This document shows positions 1 through 7,617 of a DNA stretch of 11,309 nucleotides, piece by piece; positions within the stretch are counted from its first letter, which is position 1, and each line of letters opens with the position of its first letter. Source of the DNA: Actinomycetota bacterium (GTDB taxonomy: Bacteria > Actinomycetota > Actinomycetes > Actinomycetales > Microbacteriaceae); contig WLFI01000009.1 of the NCBI GenBank assembly GCA_009703845.1, forward strand, positions 1 through 11,309, in the 5' to 3' direction. The translations under genes were made by a program, and so were the position numbers. Below the pieces are notes generated by a model, which saw only the letters and a list, made by a program, of their open reading frames with translations, had not been told where the DNA came from and ran no database searches.

Positions 1-7
1 CTAGGTT

Positions 8-40
8 TTGAATGTCGGCGCAAGAAACTAGGCTAAAAGG
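8..40 (+). promoter_or_regulatory. Candidate promoter for a leaderless XPB helicase mRNA
   Basis: TTGAAT at 8-13 could be a -35 box and TAGGCT at 29-34 fits the actinobacterial TANNNT -10 pattern. The 15-nt spacer is short. Exactly six bases separate the -10 box from the ATG at 41, so transcription would start at or next to the start codon. The AAGG touching the ATG is too close to act as a Shine-Dalgarno sequence. The assignment is from pattern alone. Confidence 0.5.
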
Positions 41-1672
41 ATGACTGGACCACTGATTGTTCAGAGCGACAAGACCGCTCTGCTTGAGGTTGATCATCCC
101 GATGCGGTTGATGCCCGACACGATCTGGCCGTCTTTGCCGAGCTCGAGCGCGCACCCGAGCACATTCACACTTACCGAATCACAAAACTTGGCCTATGGA
201 ACGCCCGTGCCGCCGGTCACGACGCCGATTTCGTTCTAGGTGTTCTCGACCGCTACGCCAAATTCGCCGTGCCGACCTCGGTGCGCACCGACATCGTTGA
301 AACCATGTCTCGCTATGGCCGCTTGGTTATCAGACGTGCCGAAGACGGCGGGCTCGAACTAACTTCTGAGAGCCCGGCGATTTTGGTCGAAGCCGGACAC
401 CACCGCAAAATGGCCGACCTGCTCGGCGGGCGCATCAGTGAAACGGCCTTTCGAATTCAAGACTGGGCACGCGGAGCGGTAAAACAAGAATTGCTCAAAC
501 TCGGATGGCCAGCCGAAGACTTAGCGGGCTACACCGAAGGCACCCCGCACCCCATCGATCTCACCGAAACCGACTGGAAGATTCGCGACTACCAAAAGCT
601 CGCTGTCGAAAAATTCTGGGACGGTGGCTCAGGTGTGGTCGTATTGCCCTGTGGCGCGGGTAAGACCATCGTTGGTGCATCCGCTATGACGGTTGCGAAA
701 ACCAACACACTGATCTTGGTGACCAACACCGTGTCGGCCAGACAGTGGAAGGCCGAGCTGCTCAAGCGCACGTCACTGAGTGAAGATGACATCGGCGAAT
801 ACTCCGGCTCGGTGAAAGAGGTGAAGCCGGTAACCATCGCCACCTATCAAATCCTGACCACCAAGCGCAAAAACGAATACGCCCACCTGGCTCTGCTGAA
901 TGCCAAAGATTGGGGCCTAATCGTCTACGACGAGGTTCACCTTTTGCCAGCGCCGATTTTCAAAATGACCGCAGACCTTCAGGCTCGAAGGCGTCTTGGA
1001 TTGACCGCCACTTTGGTTCGTGAAGACGGCAAAGAGGGCGACGTGTTTTCGCTCATCGGCCCAAAGCGTTTCGATGCACCTTGGAAAGAAATCGAGGCGC
1101 AGGGTTACATCGCTCCGGCAGCCTGTTTCGAGGTGCGCGTTGACCTGCAAGATGAAGAGCGCCTCGACTACGCGATGTCTGCCCAAGACGACCGCTACCG
1201 CATCGCTGCAACTTCGCCGGTAAAGATCAAGGTCATGCAAGACCTGCTGTCTAGGCACGTGGGCGAGCCAACCCTAATCATCGGTCAGTACCTAGACCAG
1301 ATTTACACCGTGGCCGCAGCGCTCGGAGTGCCCTTCATCACCGGTGAAACACCGGTCGACGAGCGCGAGAGACTCTTTCAAGCCTTCCGAGAAGGGGCCG
1401 AACCAACCCTGGTGGTTTCGAAGGTAGCCAACTTCTCGATCGACCTACCCGAAGCGTCTGTGGCGATTCAAATTTCGGGCTCTTACGGTTCACGACAAGA
1501 AGAGGCTCAGCGACTGGGCCGCTTGCTCAGGCCTAAGGCAGACGGGCGCAAGGCGTCGTTCTATACGATCATCGCCAGAGACACCGTTGACCAAGACTTT
1601 GCCCAAAACCGCCAGCGCTTCTTGGCCGAGCAGGGTTACAGCTATGAAATCTTGGATGCTGAGCAGCTGTAA
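41..1672 (+). CDS. XPB/ERCC3-type DNA repair helicase (SF2)
   Basis: Predicted 3'-5' superfamily 2 DNA helicase of the XPB family, 543 residues, presumably cytoplasmic and acting in DNA repair. The N-terminal ~170 residues match the accessory and damage-recognition region of bacterial XPBs. Helicase domain 1 carries Walker A (PCGAGKT, K208), the DEVH box (D297-H300) and motif III (LTATL). The last runs into R-E-D, the signature RED motif of XPB. Domain 2 ends with motif VI, QEEAQRLGRLLRP (486-498). Length and motif order are normal and no key residue is missing. Mycobacteria encode a comparable enzyme; its role in bacterial repair is less clear than that of eukaryotic XPB in TFIIH. It sits alone, with 78 bases before the response regulator. 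The ATG at 41 has no usable ribosome binding site but has a -10 box six bases upstream, suggesting leaderless translation. Confidence 0.93.
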   Translation: MTGPLIVQSDKTALLEVDHPDAVDARHDLAVFAELERAPEHIHTYRITKLGLWNARAAGHDADFVLGVLDRYAKFAVPTSVRTDIVETMSRYGRLVIRRAEDGGLELTSESPAILVEAGHHRKMADLLGGRISETAFRIQDWARGAVKQELLKLGWPAEDLAGYTEGTPHPIDLTETDWKIRDYQKLAVEKFWDGGSGVVVLPCGAGKTIVGASAMTVAKTNTLILVTNTVSARQWKAELLKRTSLSEDDIGEYSGSVKEVKPVTIATYQILTTKRKNEYAHLALLNAKDWGLIVYDEVHLLPAPIFKMTADLQARRRLGLTATLVREDGKEGDVFSLIGPKRFDAPWKEIEAQGYIAPAACFEVRVDLQDEERLDYAMSAQDDRYRIAATSPVKIKVMQDLLSRHVGEPTLIIGQYLDQIYTVAAALGVPFITGETPVDERERLFQAFREGAEPTLVVSKVANFSIDLPEASVAIQISGSYGSRQEEAQRLGRLLRPKADGRKASFYTIIARDTVDQDFAQNRQRFLAEQGYSYEILDAEQL

Positions 1673-1735
1673 AACTTCACCCACGTAAATCCCACCCGAC
1701 TCTAAGGCCGCTCACAGCAATCTCCCAGCAAACGT

Positions 1736-1750
1736 TAGGATGCTGAGCAT
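1736..1750 (+). promoter_or_regulatory. Candidate -10 box upstream of the response regulator
   Basis: TAGGAT at 1736-1741 fits TANNNT and lies nine bases from the ATG at 1751. No purine-rich ribosome binding site lies between them, so the transcript would have at most two or three leader bases. No convincing -35 box is visible. The rest of the 78-base gap after the helicase gene shows no terminator hairpin. Confidence 0.4.
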
Positions 1751-2455
1751 ATGGCAAATGAACCCATCAAGGTATTAGTCGTTGACGATGAGCCGAACAT
1801 CCGTGATCTGCTCACCACCAGCCTTCGTTTCAATGGTTACTCGGTGTATGCCGTCGGTAATGGAAATGACGCAGTTGTGGCCGCCGAAAAAGGCAAACCA
1901 GACATCATTCTTCTCGACGTGATGCTGCCCGATCAGAGTGGTTTTGCTGTGACCAAGAAGCTTCGCTCGATGGGAATCGACGTTCCGGTCTTGTTTCTAA
2001 CCGCACGTGACGAGACCGAAGATAAAGTCACCGGGCTCACCGTCGGTGGCGATGATTACATGACCAAACCGTTCAGCCTTGACGAAATAATGGCCCGCAT
2101 CAGCGCTATTTTGCGCCGCACCCAAAAGGTTGAAACTTCAGACAGCGTGATCGAGGTTGGCGAAATTTCGATGAACGAAGATGCCCATGAAGTTTTCGTG
2201 AAGGGCGAATTGGTCGAATTTTCACCCACCGAATACAAACTGTTGCGCTTTCTAATGTCGAACGCAAACCGCGTTCTCACCAAATCGCAAATTCTCGACC
2301 ATGTTTGGGAATATGACTTTGGTGGCGAGATGGGAATCGTTGAGTCTTATGTGAGCTACCTCAGAAAAAAGCTAGACCCGCTAACCAGCGAGCCGGTAAT
2401 CGTCACGAAGCGCGGCGTTGGTTACATGTATAAGAGCCCGAAGAAAGACAAATAG
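1751..2455 (+). CDS. OmpR/PhoB-family response regulator
   Basis: Two-component response regulator of 234 residues, a cytoplasmic DNA-binding transcription factor. The receiver domain (about 6-120) has the acidic pair D12/D13, the phospho-acceptor D56 in ILLDVMLPD, the switch threonine T84 and K106 in the TKPF motif. A winged-helix Trans_reg_C domain follows (about 137-230), with the typical LLRFLMSN, VWEYDF and VVGYM-like (RGVGYMYK) segments. It is very probably phosphorylated by the histidine kinase encoded directly downstream: the TAG stop of this gene touches that gene's TTG start, so translation is likely coupled. The signal sensed and the target genes cannot be read from the sequence. 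The mycobacterial MprA, TrcR and PrrA regulators belong to the same family, but I do not assign orthology. Confidence 0.93.
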   Translation: MANEPIKVLVVDDEPNIRDLLTTSLRFNGYSVYAVGNGNDAVVAAEKGKPDIILLDVMLPDQSGFAVTKKLRSMGIDVPVLFLTARDETEDKVTGLTVGGDDYMTKPFSLDEIMARISAILRRTQKVETSDSVIEVGEISMNEDAHEVFVKGELVEFSPTEYKLLRFLMSNANRVLTKSQILDHVWEYDFGGEMGIVESYVSYLRKKLDPLTSEPVIVTKRGVGYMYKSPKKDK

Positions 2456-3928
2456 TTGCGCCGAAAGGGAACCGATGTTTGGGAGCGCATTTCACTGCGC
2501 TCGAAACTGACGACCCTGTCGGTCGCCCTGATCGGCCTACTTCTGATTGTTTCAAGCGCTGGAACCATGGCGCTGTTGAGAACCTATCTTCACCAGAACC
2601 AAGATGCCGTCTTGATTTCGACCGTTGAGGTGATGCGCCAACAGAGCCCGCTAACTGTCGAGCAAGACCTTGCCACCAGGCAGCTACGACTGCCAAATCT
2701 GCCGAGCGGGTATTACATCGCTTTTCTAGATACATCGGGCTCGCTGCAGTTGGCTTTCTCGTCGTCGACTACCGCAAATGGGCAGTTGCCAAATATTTCA
2801 AACTTTGACCTGCAGGCTGTGCTGTCAACTCAAGGACTACCGTTCGAGGTTGATACTCGTGGGCGCTTCATTCAAGAAAACGAGGGTGCCGGTTGGCGTC
2901 TGATCGCAGCACCTTCGCAGGCTTTTCCTGGTTCAGTAGTGGTTGCCCTGCCAACCGATGCCAATAACGGGCTCATGAATCAGTACCGCAACGTTGGCCT
3001 GGTCTTTGGTGGCTTTCTTTTGATCCTCAGCGGCATGGCCATCTGGTTCACCATCACACGTGCTCTTCGGCCTCTAAAAGAAGTCGAGCGCACTGCCGCT
3101 GCGGTCGCTGCCGGTGACACCAGTCAGCGTCTGCTTCGCCTCGAGGGGCAAACCGAGATGTCTAGGGTGAACAGATCTCTGAACACAATGCTCGACTCGA
3201 TCGATGACGCCTTGGATGCCCGTGGCAAGACCCTTGAGCAAATGCGTCGATTCGTTGCCGATGCCAGCCACGAGCTGCGCACTCCGCTGGTTTCGGTTCG
3301 AGGCTATGCCGAGCTATATCGCATGGGGGCTCTGTCTGACAAGGCAAAGCTCGATGACGCTATGTCTCGAATCGAATCTGAAGCCGTGCGCATGACCTCA
3401 TTGGTCGAGAGCCTGCTTTCACTCGCAAGGCTTGACGAAGATAAGGCTCTCGAAATTAAAGAGATAGACATTCTTGCTCTGTGCAGGGATGCCGCCAAAG
3501 ATCTTTCGGTAGCCGAGTACCGCCGCGAAATTATTGTTACCGACCTAAACGAGGTCAAGCTTGAAGACAAATCGACACTTTTGGCAAACGTCGACCAGAA
3601 CGTAATCAAGCAAGTGCTTATCAACCTCTTGGCGAACGCCTCACGCTTCTCGCCAGAAGACAAACCGGTATTTGTGGCTGCAGGCATCTCGGAGCAAACC
3701 CTAGTGATTGAAGTCCGCGATAGTGGCGAGGGTATTCCTAAGTCGCTGCGAGACAAGGTGTTTGAGCGCTTCTACCGTGCCGACAACTCGAGGAACAGAG
3801 AAACCGGCGGCAGCGGACTAGGTTTAGCTATCGTCAAAGGCTTGGTAGAGAAGCACGGCGGCACCATCAAGGCGTCAGAAACTAAAGGTGGCGGCGCTAC
3901 GCTCACCGTCAAACTGCCACAAGCCTAA
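2456..3928 (+). CDS. Sensor histidine kinase (HAMP, HisKA, HATPase_c)
   Basis: Membrane sensor kinase of 490 residues, cognate to the preceding response regulator. Order: short cytoplasmic N terminus, TM1 (about 18-41), an extracytoplasmic sensor region of ~138 residues with no recognisable fold and no cysteine, TM2 (about 180-201), HAMP linker, HisKA dimerisation domain with phospho-acceptor H272 (DASHELRTPL), and an ATPase domain with N box (INLLANASRFS), G1 (DSGEGIP), F box (FERFYR) and G2 (GGSGLGLAIV). All catalytic boxes are intact. The start is TTG, immediately after the regulator's stop codon. No ATG or GTG lies in frame before TM1, and moving the start into the protein would damage TM1, so TTG at 2456 is the best choice. 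The only ribosome-binding candidate is a weak AAGAAAG inside the end of the upstream gene, which fits translational coupling. Confidence 0.93.
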   Translation: MRRKGTDVWERISLRSKLTTLSVALIGLLLIVSSAGTMALLRTYLHQNQDAVLISTVEVMRQQSPLTVEQDLATRQLRLPNLPSGYYIAFLDTSGSLQLAFSSSTTANGQLPNISNFDLQAVLSTQGLPFEVDTRGRFIQENEGAGWRLIAAPSQAFPGSVVVALPTDANNGLMNQYRNVGLVFGGFLLILSGMAIWFTITRALRPLKEVERTAAAVAAGDTSQRLLRLEGQTEMSRVNRSLNTMLDSIDDALDARGKTLEQMRRFVADASHELRTPLVSVRGYAELYRMGALSDKAKLDDAMSRIESEAVRMTSLVESLLSLARLDEDKALEIKEIDILALCRDAAKDLSVAEYRREIIVTDLNEVKLEDKSTLLANVDQNVIKQVLINLLANASRFSPEDKPVFVAAGISEQTLVIEVRDSGEGIPKSLRDKVFERFYRADNSRNRETGGSGLGLAIVKGLVEKHGGTIKASETKGGGATLTVKLPQA

Positions 3929-3953
3929 AAAGTTATCCACAGGTTTGTTTTTT
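3921..3953 (+). terminator. Weak terminator candidate after the kinase gene, containing a DnaA-box-like 9-mer
   Basis: AAGCCT (3921-3926) can pair with AGGTTT (3941-3946) using one G-T wobble. A run of six T follows at 3948-3953. The stem is short with a 14-base loop, so termination would be inefficient. The loop and right arm hold TTATCCACA (3933-3941), identical to a consensus DnaA box. As a single copy between genes it may be chance. Confidence 0.3.
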
Positions 3954-3991
3954 GATCGCACAGAGCTGGCGATTGCTTGCAGAATCTTCGC

Positions 3992-4279
3992 ATGACGCAA
4001 TTTTCAGTAGACGCAGCCCAGGTGCTAGCGGCAAATAGCAACATTCAATCAACCATCGGCCGCCTGCGTGGTGAGATCGACAACCTGCACGCGCAGCTGC
4101 AGGGGCTTCAGAATTCGTGGCAAGGTGTCGCCGCAAACTCTTTCCAAGAATTGGTGAGCCGGTGGCGAGTCACCGAGTCTACGGTCTCAGACCAGCTCGG
4201 CCAGATTGGTCAGGCTTTGGCGCATGCAGCCACTCAATATTCAGACGTCGAGAGTGCAAACACTCGATTGTTTAGCTAA
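3992..4279 (+). CDS. WXG100-family (ESAT-6-like) protein
   Basis: Small helical-hairpin protein of 95 residues, the usual WXG100 length. Two predicted helices flank the central W43-x-G45 turn (SWQGVAA). Near the C terminus, Y83-x-x-x-E87 matches the YxxxD/E signal of substrates or partners of type VII (ESX) secretion. Members are normally exported as dimers by an EccC-containing membrane system. No other ESX gene and no second WXG100 gene is in this window, so it is either an orphan substrate secreted by a system elsewhere or a homodimer with a cytoplasmic role. I start at the ATG at 3992: the in-frame TTG at 3977 would add five residues not typical of the family. There is no Shine-Dalgarno sequence; CAGAAT lies exactly six bases before the ATG, as a degenerate -10 box would in a leaderless gene. 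Confidence 0.85.
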   Translation: MTQFSVDAAQVLAANSNIQSTIGRLRGEIDNLHAQLQGLQNSWQGVAANSFQELVSRWRVTESTVSDQLGQIGQALAHAATQYSDVESANTRLFS

Positions 4280-4284
4280 AGACC

Positions 4285-4350
4285 CTCTGGGTGAGCGCCT
4301 CCCCTCGCAAACCCCAGAGTCTCTTGCTCATAAATGGTCAGAGCAAGAGA
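4285..4350 (+). other. Two consecutive stem-loops downstream of the WXG100 gene
   Basis: The first stem pairs CTCTGGG (4285-4291) with CCCAGAG (4313-4319), 7 bp with a 21-base loop. The second pairs TCTCTTGCTC (4320-4329) with GAGCAAGAGA (4341-4350), 10 perfect bp with an 11-base loop. They directly precede the bidirectional terminator. They may protect the 3' end of the WXG100 mRNA or assist termination of convergent transcription. Confidence 0.55.
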
Positions 4351-4385
4351 AAAGGGCGAAGCCAAACGGCTTCGCCCTTTTTCCT
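4351..4385. terminator. Bidirectional rho-independent terminator between WXG100 and groEL
   Basis: A perfect 13-bp hairpin pairs AAAGGGCGAAGCC (4351-4363) with GGCTTCGCCCTTT (4368-4380) around an AAAC loop. On the + strand it continues into TTCCTTTTT. On the - strand the arm plus flank give TTTT then CTCTTGC. It lies 14 bases beyond the groEL stop codon and ends both converging units. Confidence 0.88.
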
Positions 4386-4393
4386 TTTTCGAA

Positions 4394-6031
<1,638 letters not shown>

Positions 6032-6046
6032 TCAGAATTGGGTTGG

Positions 6047-6073
6047 TTAGCACTCTAGGGTTTTGAGTGCTAA
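6047..6073. promoter_or_regulatory. CIRCE operator 1 (perfect HrcA site)
   Basis: TTAGCACTC (6047-6055), nine bases, then GAGTGCTAA (6065-6073) is an exact match to the CIRCE consensus. It overlaps the predicted groEL transcription start and will also be present in the leader RNA as a hairpin. It is bound by the heat-sensitive repressor HrcA in many bacteria; hrcA itself is not in this window. Confidence 0.97.
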
Positions 6074-6077
6074 TCCA

Positions 6078-6106
6078 TTATTAGCACTCTAGGCACCAGA
6101 GTGCAA
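6078..6106 (-). promoter_or_regulatory. groEL promoter embedded in the CIRCE region
   Basis: On the minus strand, TTGCAC (complement of 6101-6106) and TAATAA (complement of 6078-6083) are separated by exactly 17 bases, a good sigma-70-type promoter. Transcription would start near 6071, inside CIRCE 1, giving a leader of about 60 bases. The -35 box lies in the right arm of CIRCE 2. Confidence 0.75.
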
Positions 6107-6107
6107 G
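6081..6107. promoter_or_regulatory. CIRCE operator 2 (one arm degenerate)
   Basis: TTAGCACTC (6081-6089), nine bases, then GAGTGCAAG (6099-6107). The right arm differs from the CIRCE consensus at two of nine positions. It begins 34 bases from the start of CIRCE 1, about three helical turns, so HrcA bound at both sites would lie on nearly the same DNA face. It covers the promoter from the -35 box to the edge of the -10 box. Confidence 0.9.
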
Positions 6108-6150
6108 TGCGCCGCGTCGCCTGTGAATCGCTTCTGGCGAACATCCGGAC

Positions 6151-6182
6151 ACAAAAATGCCGCCCTCTTTCGAGAGCGGCAT
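6151..6182 (-). terminator. Rho-independent terminator of the cold-shock gene
   Basis: ATGCCGC (6157-6163) pairs with GCGGCAT (6176-6182). After a C-A mismatch the stem continues as CTC/GAG around a TTTC loop. Read on the minus strand, the hairpin is followed by TTTTTGT. It separates the cold-shock gene from the groEL control region. Confidence 0.85.
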
Positions 6183-6200
6183 CTGTGGTTACGAAAGCGA

Positions 6201-6404
6201 TTAACCTAGAACGTTGACCTTGTCAGCCTGAGGACCCTTGTCGCCAGCCTTGATTTCGAATTCAACTTTTTGGTTTTCGCGAAGTTCTTTGTAGCCATCG
6301 CCCTGAATAGCGCTGAAGTGTACGAATACTTCTGCACCGCCATCCTCAGTGATGAATCCATAGCCCTTTTCGGCGTTGAACCACTTGACGGTTCCTGTTG
6401 CCAT
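6201..6404 (-). CDS. cspA: Cold-shock domain protein (CspA family)
   Basis: A 67-residue single cold-shock domain, the normal length. It binds single-stranded RNA and DNA and melts mRNA structure, helping translation in the cold or in growing cells. RNP1 is K13-GYGFI (to residue 18) and RNP2 is VFVHF (26-30); aromatic residues W8, F9, Y15, F17, F27, H29 and F30 are in place. The ATG at 6404 has AGGAG at six bases. A second ATG at 6409 reads another frame and sits only one base from that AGGAG, so it is not the start. The gene has its own promoter region, a leader of roughly 100 bases with several hairpins, and its own terminator. The symbol denotes the family, not a proven orthologue. Confidence 0.96.
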   Translation of the reverse strand: MATGTVKWFNAEKGYGFITEDGGAEVFVHFSAIQGDGYKELRENQKVEFEIKAGDKGPQADKVNVLG

Positions 6405-6513
6405 TGCATACTCCTGTTACCTAATTAATCGATCGTGGCAACGCCACAACCGAGCCGCATAGAAACTACGAAGTTGCTATGTGAACCATCAAAGTGATGA
6501 CTCTTAGTCGACT
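6405..6513 (-). promoter_or_regulatory. Structured 5' leader of the cold-shock mRNA
   Basis: Between the likely start (near 6513) and the ribosome binding site lie several inverted repeats: GTGGC/GCCAC (6435-6439 with 6443-6447); CATAG-A-AACT paired with AGTT-G-CTATG (6458-6481, nine pairs with one A-G mismatch, 4-base loop); CATCA/TGATG (6487-6499); and the palindrome AGTCGACT (6506-6513). A long folded leader is known for cspA mRNAs of enterobacteria, where it senses temperature. I see no sequence match to those leaders. Confidence 0.5.
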
Positions 6514-6517
6514 TCTC

Positions 6518-6550
6518 TAACCCTATTCGTAATAGAGGGTTAAGTGCCAA
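6518..6550 (-). promoter_or_regulatory. Candidate cold-shock gene promoter with inverted repeat
   Basis: On the minus strand TTGGCA (complement of 6545-6550) and TAGGGT (complement of 6520-6525) are 19 bases apart, an acceptable but long spacing. The inverted repeat TAACCCT (6518-6524), eleven bases, AGGGTTA (6536-6542) overlaps the -10 box and the spacer. It may be an operator. Confidence 0.4.
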
Positions 6551-6598
6551 GCCTTTTTAAAAAGAATTTTGCTCGTTTACCAAGGTGTTATAACTCGG

Positions 6599-7102
6599 TT
6601 ACTTGAAATCTGAGCCCAAAATTACGGTTATTGGGTCTGAATACCCAACCGAAACCTGCACTTCGTAATCCCCCAGGGTTTTGAGCAAGCTCTTTGAAGC
6701 CGCTTCAAACTGCGGGCTAGAAATCAGTACCTGGGTTTTCTCGGTCACGGTGGTGCCAGCAAGGTTGTCGGCCGTCAGCACGTTCCAGCCAGCATCCAGC
6801 AGCTTGTGAGCGACTTTCGAAGCCAAGCCATCTTGCCCCGTGGCGTCGAGAATGGTGACTCCCGTTGCCTTCACCGAAGAAGTGGATGCGCTTGGCGACG
6901 CCTGCACCAGCTCTGAAGGATCGATAACCACAGACCCATCAATGATTTTCAAACCAACGATGCCACAAAGTCCGACAACAGTTGCCACGACCAGAACTCG
7001 AACGAATTCTCTGACCCGGTCTCGCTTGGTTCGGCGAGCGCGGTGCCGACCGCCGTGAACCGTAGCCGAGTCAAACTCGTCTTTCGGGAACTTTTGGGCC
7101 AT
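6599..7102 (-). CDS. Membrane-anchored LytR_C domain protein
   Basis: A 167-residue protein with a strongly basic cytoplasmic N terminus (residues 19-31 rich in Arg and Lys), one transmembrane helix (about 33-51), a Ser/Thr/Pro/Ala linker (about 66-80) and an extracytoplasmic LytR_C-like domain (about 81-167, beginning GVTILDATGQ). That domain is usually the C-terminal partner of LytR-CpsA-Psr ligases, which attach polymers to the cell wall. Here the catalytic LCP domain is absent, so the protein probably has a binding or scaffolding role at the envelope; stand-alone LytR_C proteins are common in actinobacteria. No ribosome binding site precedes the ATG at 7102; TAAGTT ends six bases before it, the leaderless pattern. 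No hairpin terminator separates it from the cold-shock gene on the same strand. Confidence 0.82.
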   Translation of the reverse strand: MAQKFPKDEFDSATVHGGRHRARRTKRDRVREFVRVLVVATVVGLCGIVGLKIIDGSVVIDPSELVQASPSASTSSVKATGVTILDATGQDGLASKVAHKLLDAGWNVLTADNLAGTTVTEKTQVLISSPQFEAASKSLLKTLGDYEVQVSVGYSDPITVILGSDFK

Positions 7103-7116
7103 GTAATCAACTTATA
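7103..7116 (-). promoter_or_regulatory. -10 box directly upstream of the LytR_C gene
   Basis: On the minus strand the sequence reads TATAAGTT then GATTAC and the ATG. TAAGTT (7114-7109) fits TANNNT with exactly six bases to the start codon; TATAAG (7116-7111) is the alternative. No Shine-Dalgarno sequence fits in this space, so the mRNA is probably leaderless. The -35 region is weak. Confidence 0.5.
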
Positions 7117-7125
7117 TCTCTAAGG

Positions 7126-7139
7126 ACCGCGACTGCGGT
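7126..7139. repeat. Inverted repeat between divergent LytR_C and msrB promoters
   Basis: ACCGC (7126-7130), four bases, GCGGT (7135-7139). It lies just upstream of both divergent start regions, where an operator would sit. A 10-bp dyad of this size can occur by chance. Confidence 0.35.
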
Positions 7140-7147
7140 ACTTAATA

Positions 7148-7177
7148 TTGACACGGGTGGTCGCAAAGTTAGACCAC
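7148..7177 (+). promoter_or_regulatory. msrB promoter with embedded palindrome
   Basis: A consensus -35 TTGACA (7148-7153) is followed after 16 bases by TAGACC (7170-7175) as the likely -10. The perfect inverted repeat GTGGTC (7157-7162), nine bases, GACCAC (7172-7177) occupies the spacer and the -10 box. A protein bound there would block RNA polymerase, so it is a candidate repressor operator. Confidence 0.55.
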
Positions 7178-7199
7178 ATCAATCAAAAGAGGTTTCGAA

Positions 7200-7601
7200 A
7201 TGGGCTACGAAGTAGAGAAGACCGAAGAGCAGTGGCGCGAAGAACTCAGCGAGTTCGAATATCACGTGCTGCGCGAGGCCGGAACCGAGCGTGCCTACAC
7301 GGGTGAGCTGCTTGAAGAAGGTCGCGTCGGCATCTATGCCTGCAAGGGATGCGGCACCGAACTGTTCCGCTCGAACGCCAAGTTCGACTCCCACTGTGGT
7401 TGGCCCTCGTTCTATGAACCTCAAGATGGCGACGCGGTCGAGCTGATTGAAGATCGCAGCCACGGCATGGTTCGCACCGAGGTTCGCTGTGCGAAGTGCG
7501 GCTGCCACCTCGGTCACGTTTTCGAAGACGCACCTCAGACGCCAACCGGTGATCGATTCTGCATAAACTCGGTGAGCATTACCTTCTCAAGCACCGAGTA
7601 G
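7200..7601 (+). CDS. msrB: Peptide-methionine (R)-S-oxide reductase MsrB
   Basis: Cytoplasmic repair enzyme of 133 residues that reduces the R-epimer of methionine sulfoxide in proteins, recycled by thioredoxin. The structural zinc is held by two CxxC pairs, C48/C51 and C97/C100. The catalytic cysteine is C121 in RFCINSVS, and the resolving cysteine is C66 in HCGWPSF. Conserved H103, H106 and N123 are present. It is a complete single-domain MsrB without a fused MsrA. The ATG at 7200 has AAGAGG seven bases upstream, a clear ribosome binding site. It is transcribed divergently from the LytR_C gene. A small membrane protein gene starts 16 bases after its stop but appears to have its own -10 box. 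Confidence 0.96.
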   Translation: MGYEVEKTEEQWREELSEFEYHVLREAGTERAYTGELLEEGRVGIYACKGCGTELFRSNAKFDSHCGWPSFYEPQDGDAVELIEDRSHGMVRTEVRCAKCGCHLGHVFEDAPQTPTGDRFCINSVSITFSSTE

Positions 7602-7605
7602 CAAA

Positions 7606-7617
7606 TAGACTGCGGTT
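7606..7617 (+). promoter_or_regulatory. -10 box immediately before the 71-residue membrane protein gene
   Basis: TAGACT (7606-7611) is followed by six bases and then the ATG at 7618. There is no Shine-Dalgarno sequence (the gap is GCGGTT). This is the same spacing as at the XPB and LytR_C genes and suggests a leaderless transcript, in addition to read-through from msrB. Confidence 0.5.

Noticed and set aside
41..3928. XPB helicase plus two-component genes as a candidate defence island
   Set aside because: No nuclease, methylase, toxin or integrase accompanies them; the helicase is a complete ordinary XPB and the two-component pair is standard.
3977..3991. In-frame TTG start upstream of the WXG100 gene
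   Set aside because: It would add five residues before a typical WXG100 N terminus, has no ribosome binding site, and the ATG at 3992 has the leaderless spacing seen elsewhere.
6206..6409. Out-of-frame reading starting at 6409 over the cold-shock gene
   Set aside because: Its ATG is only one base from the ribosome binding site, and the product is unlike any cold-shock domain; the frame from 6404 gives a perfect one.
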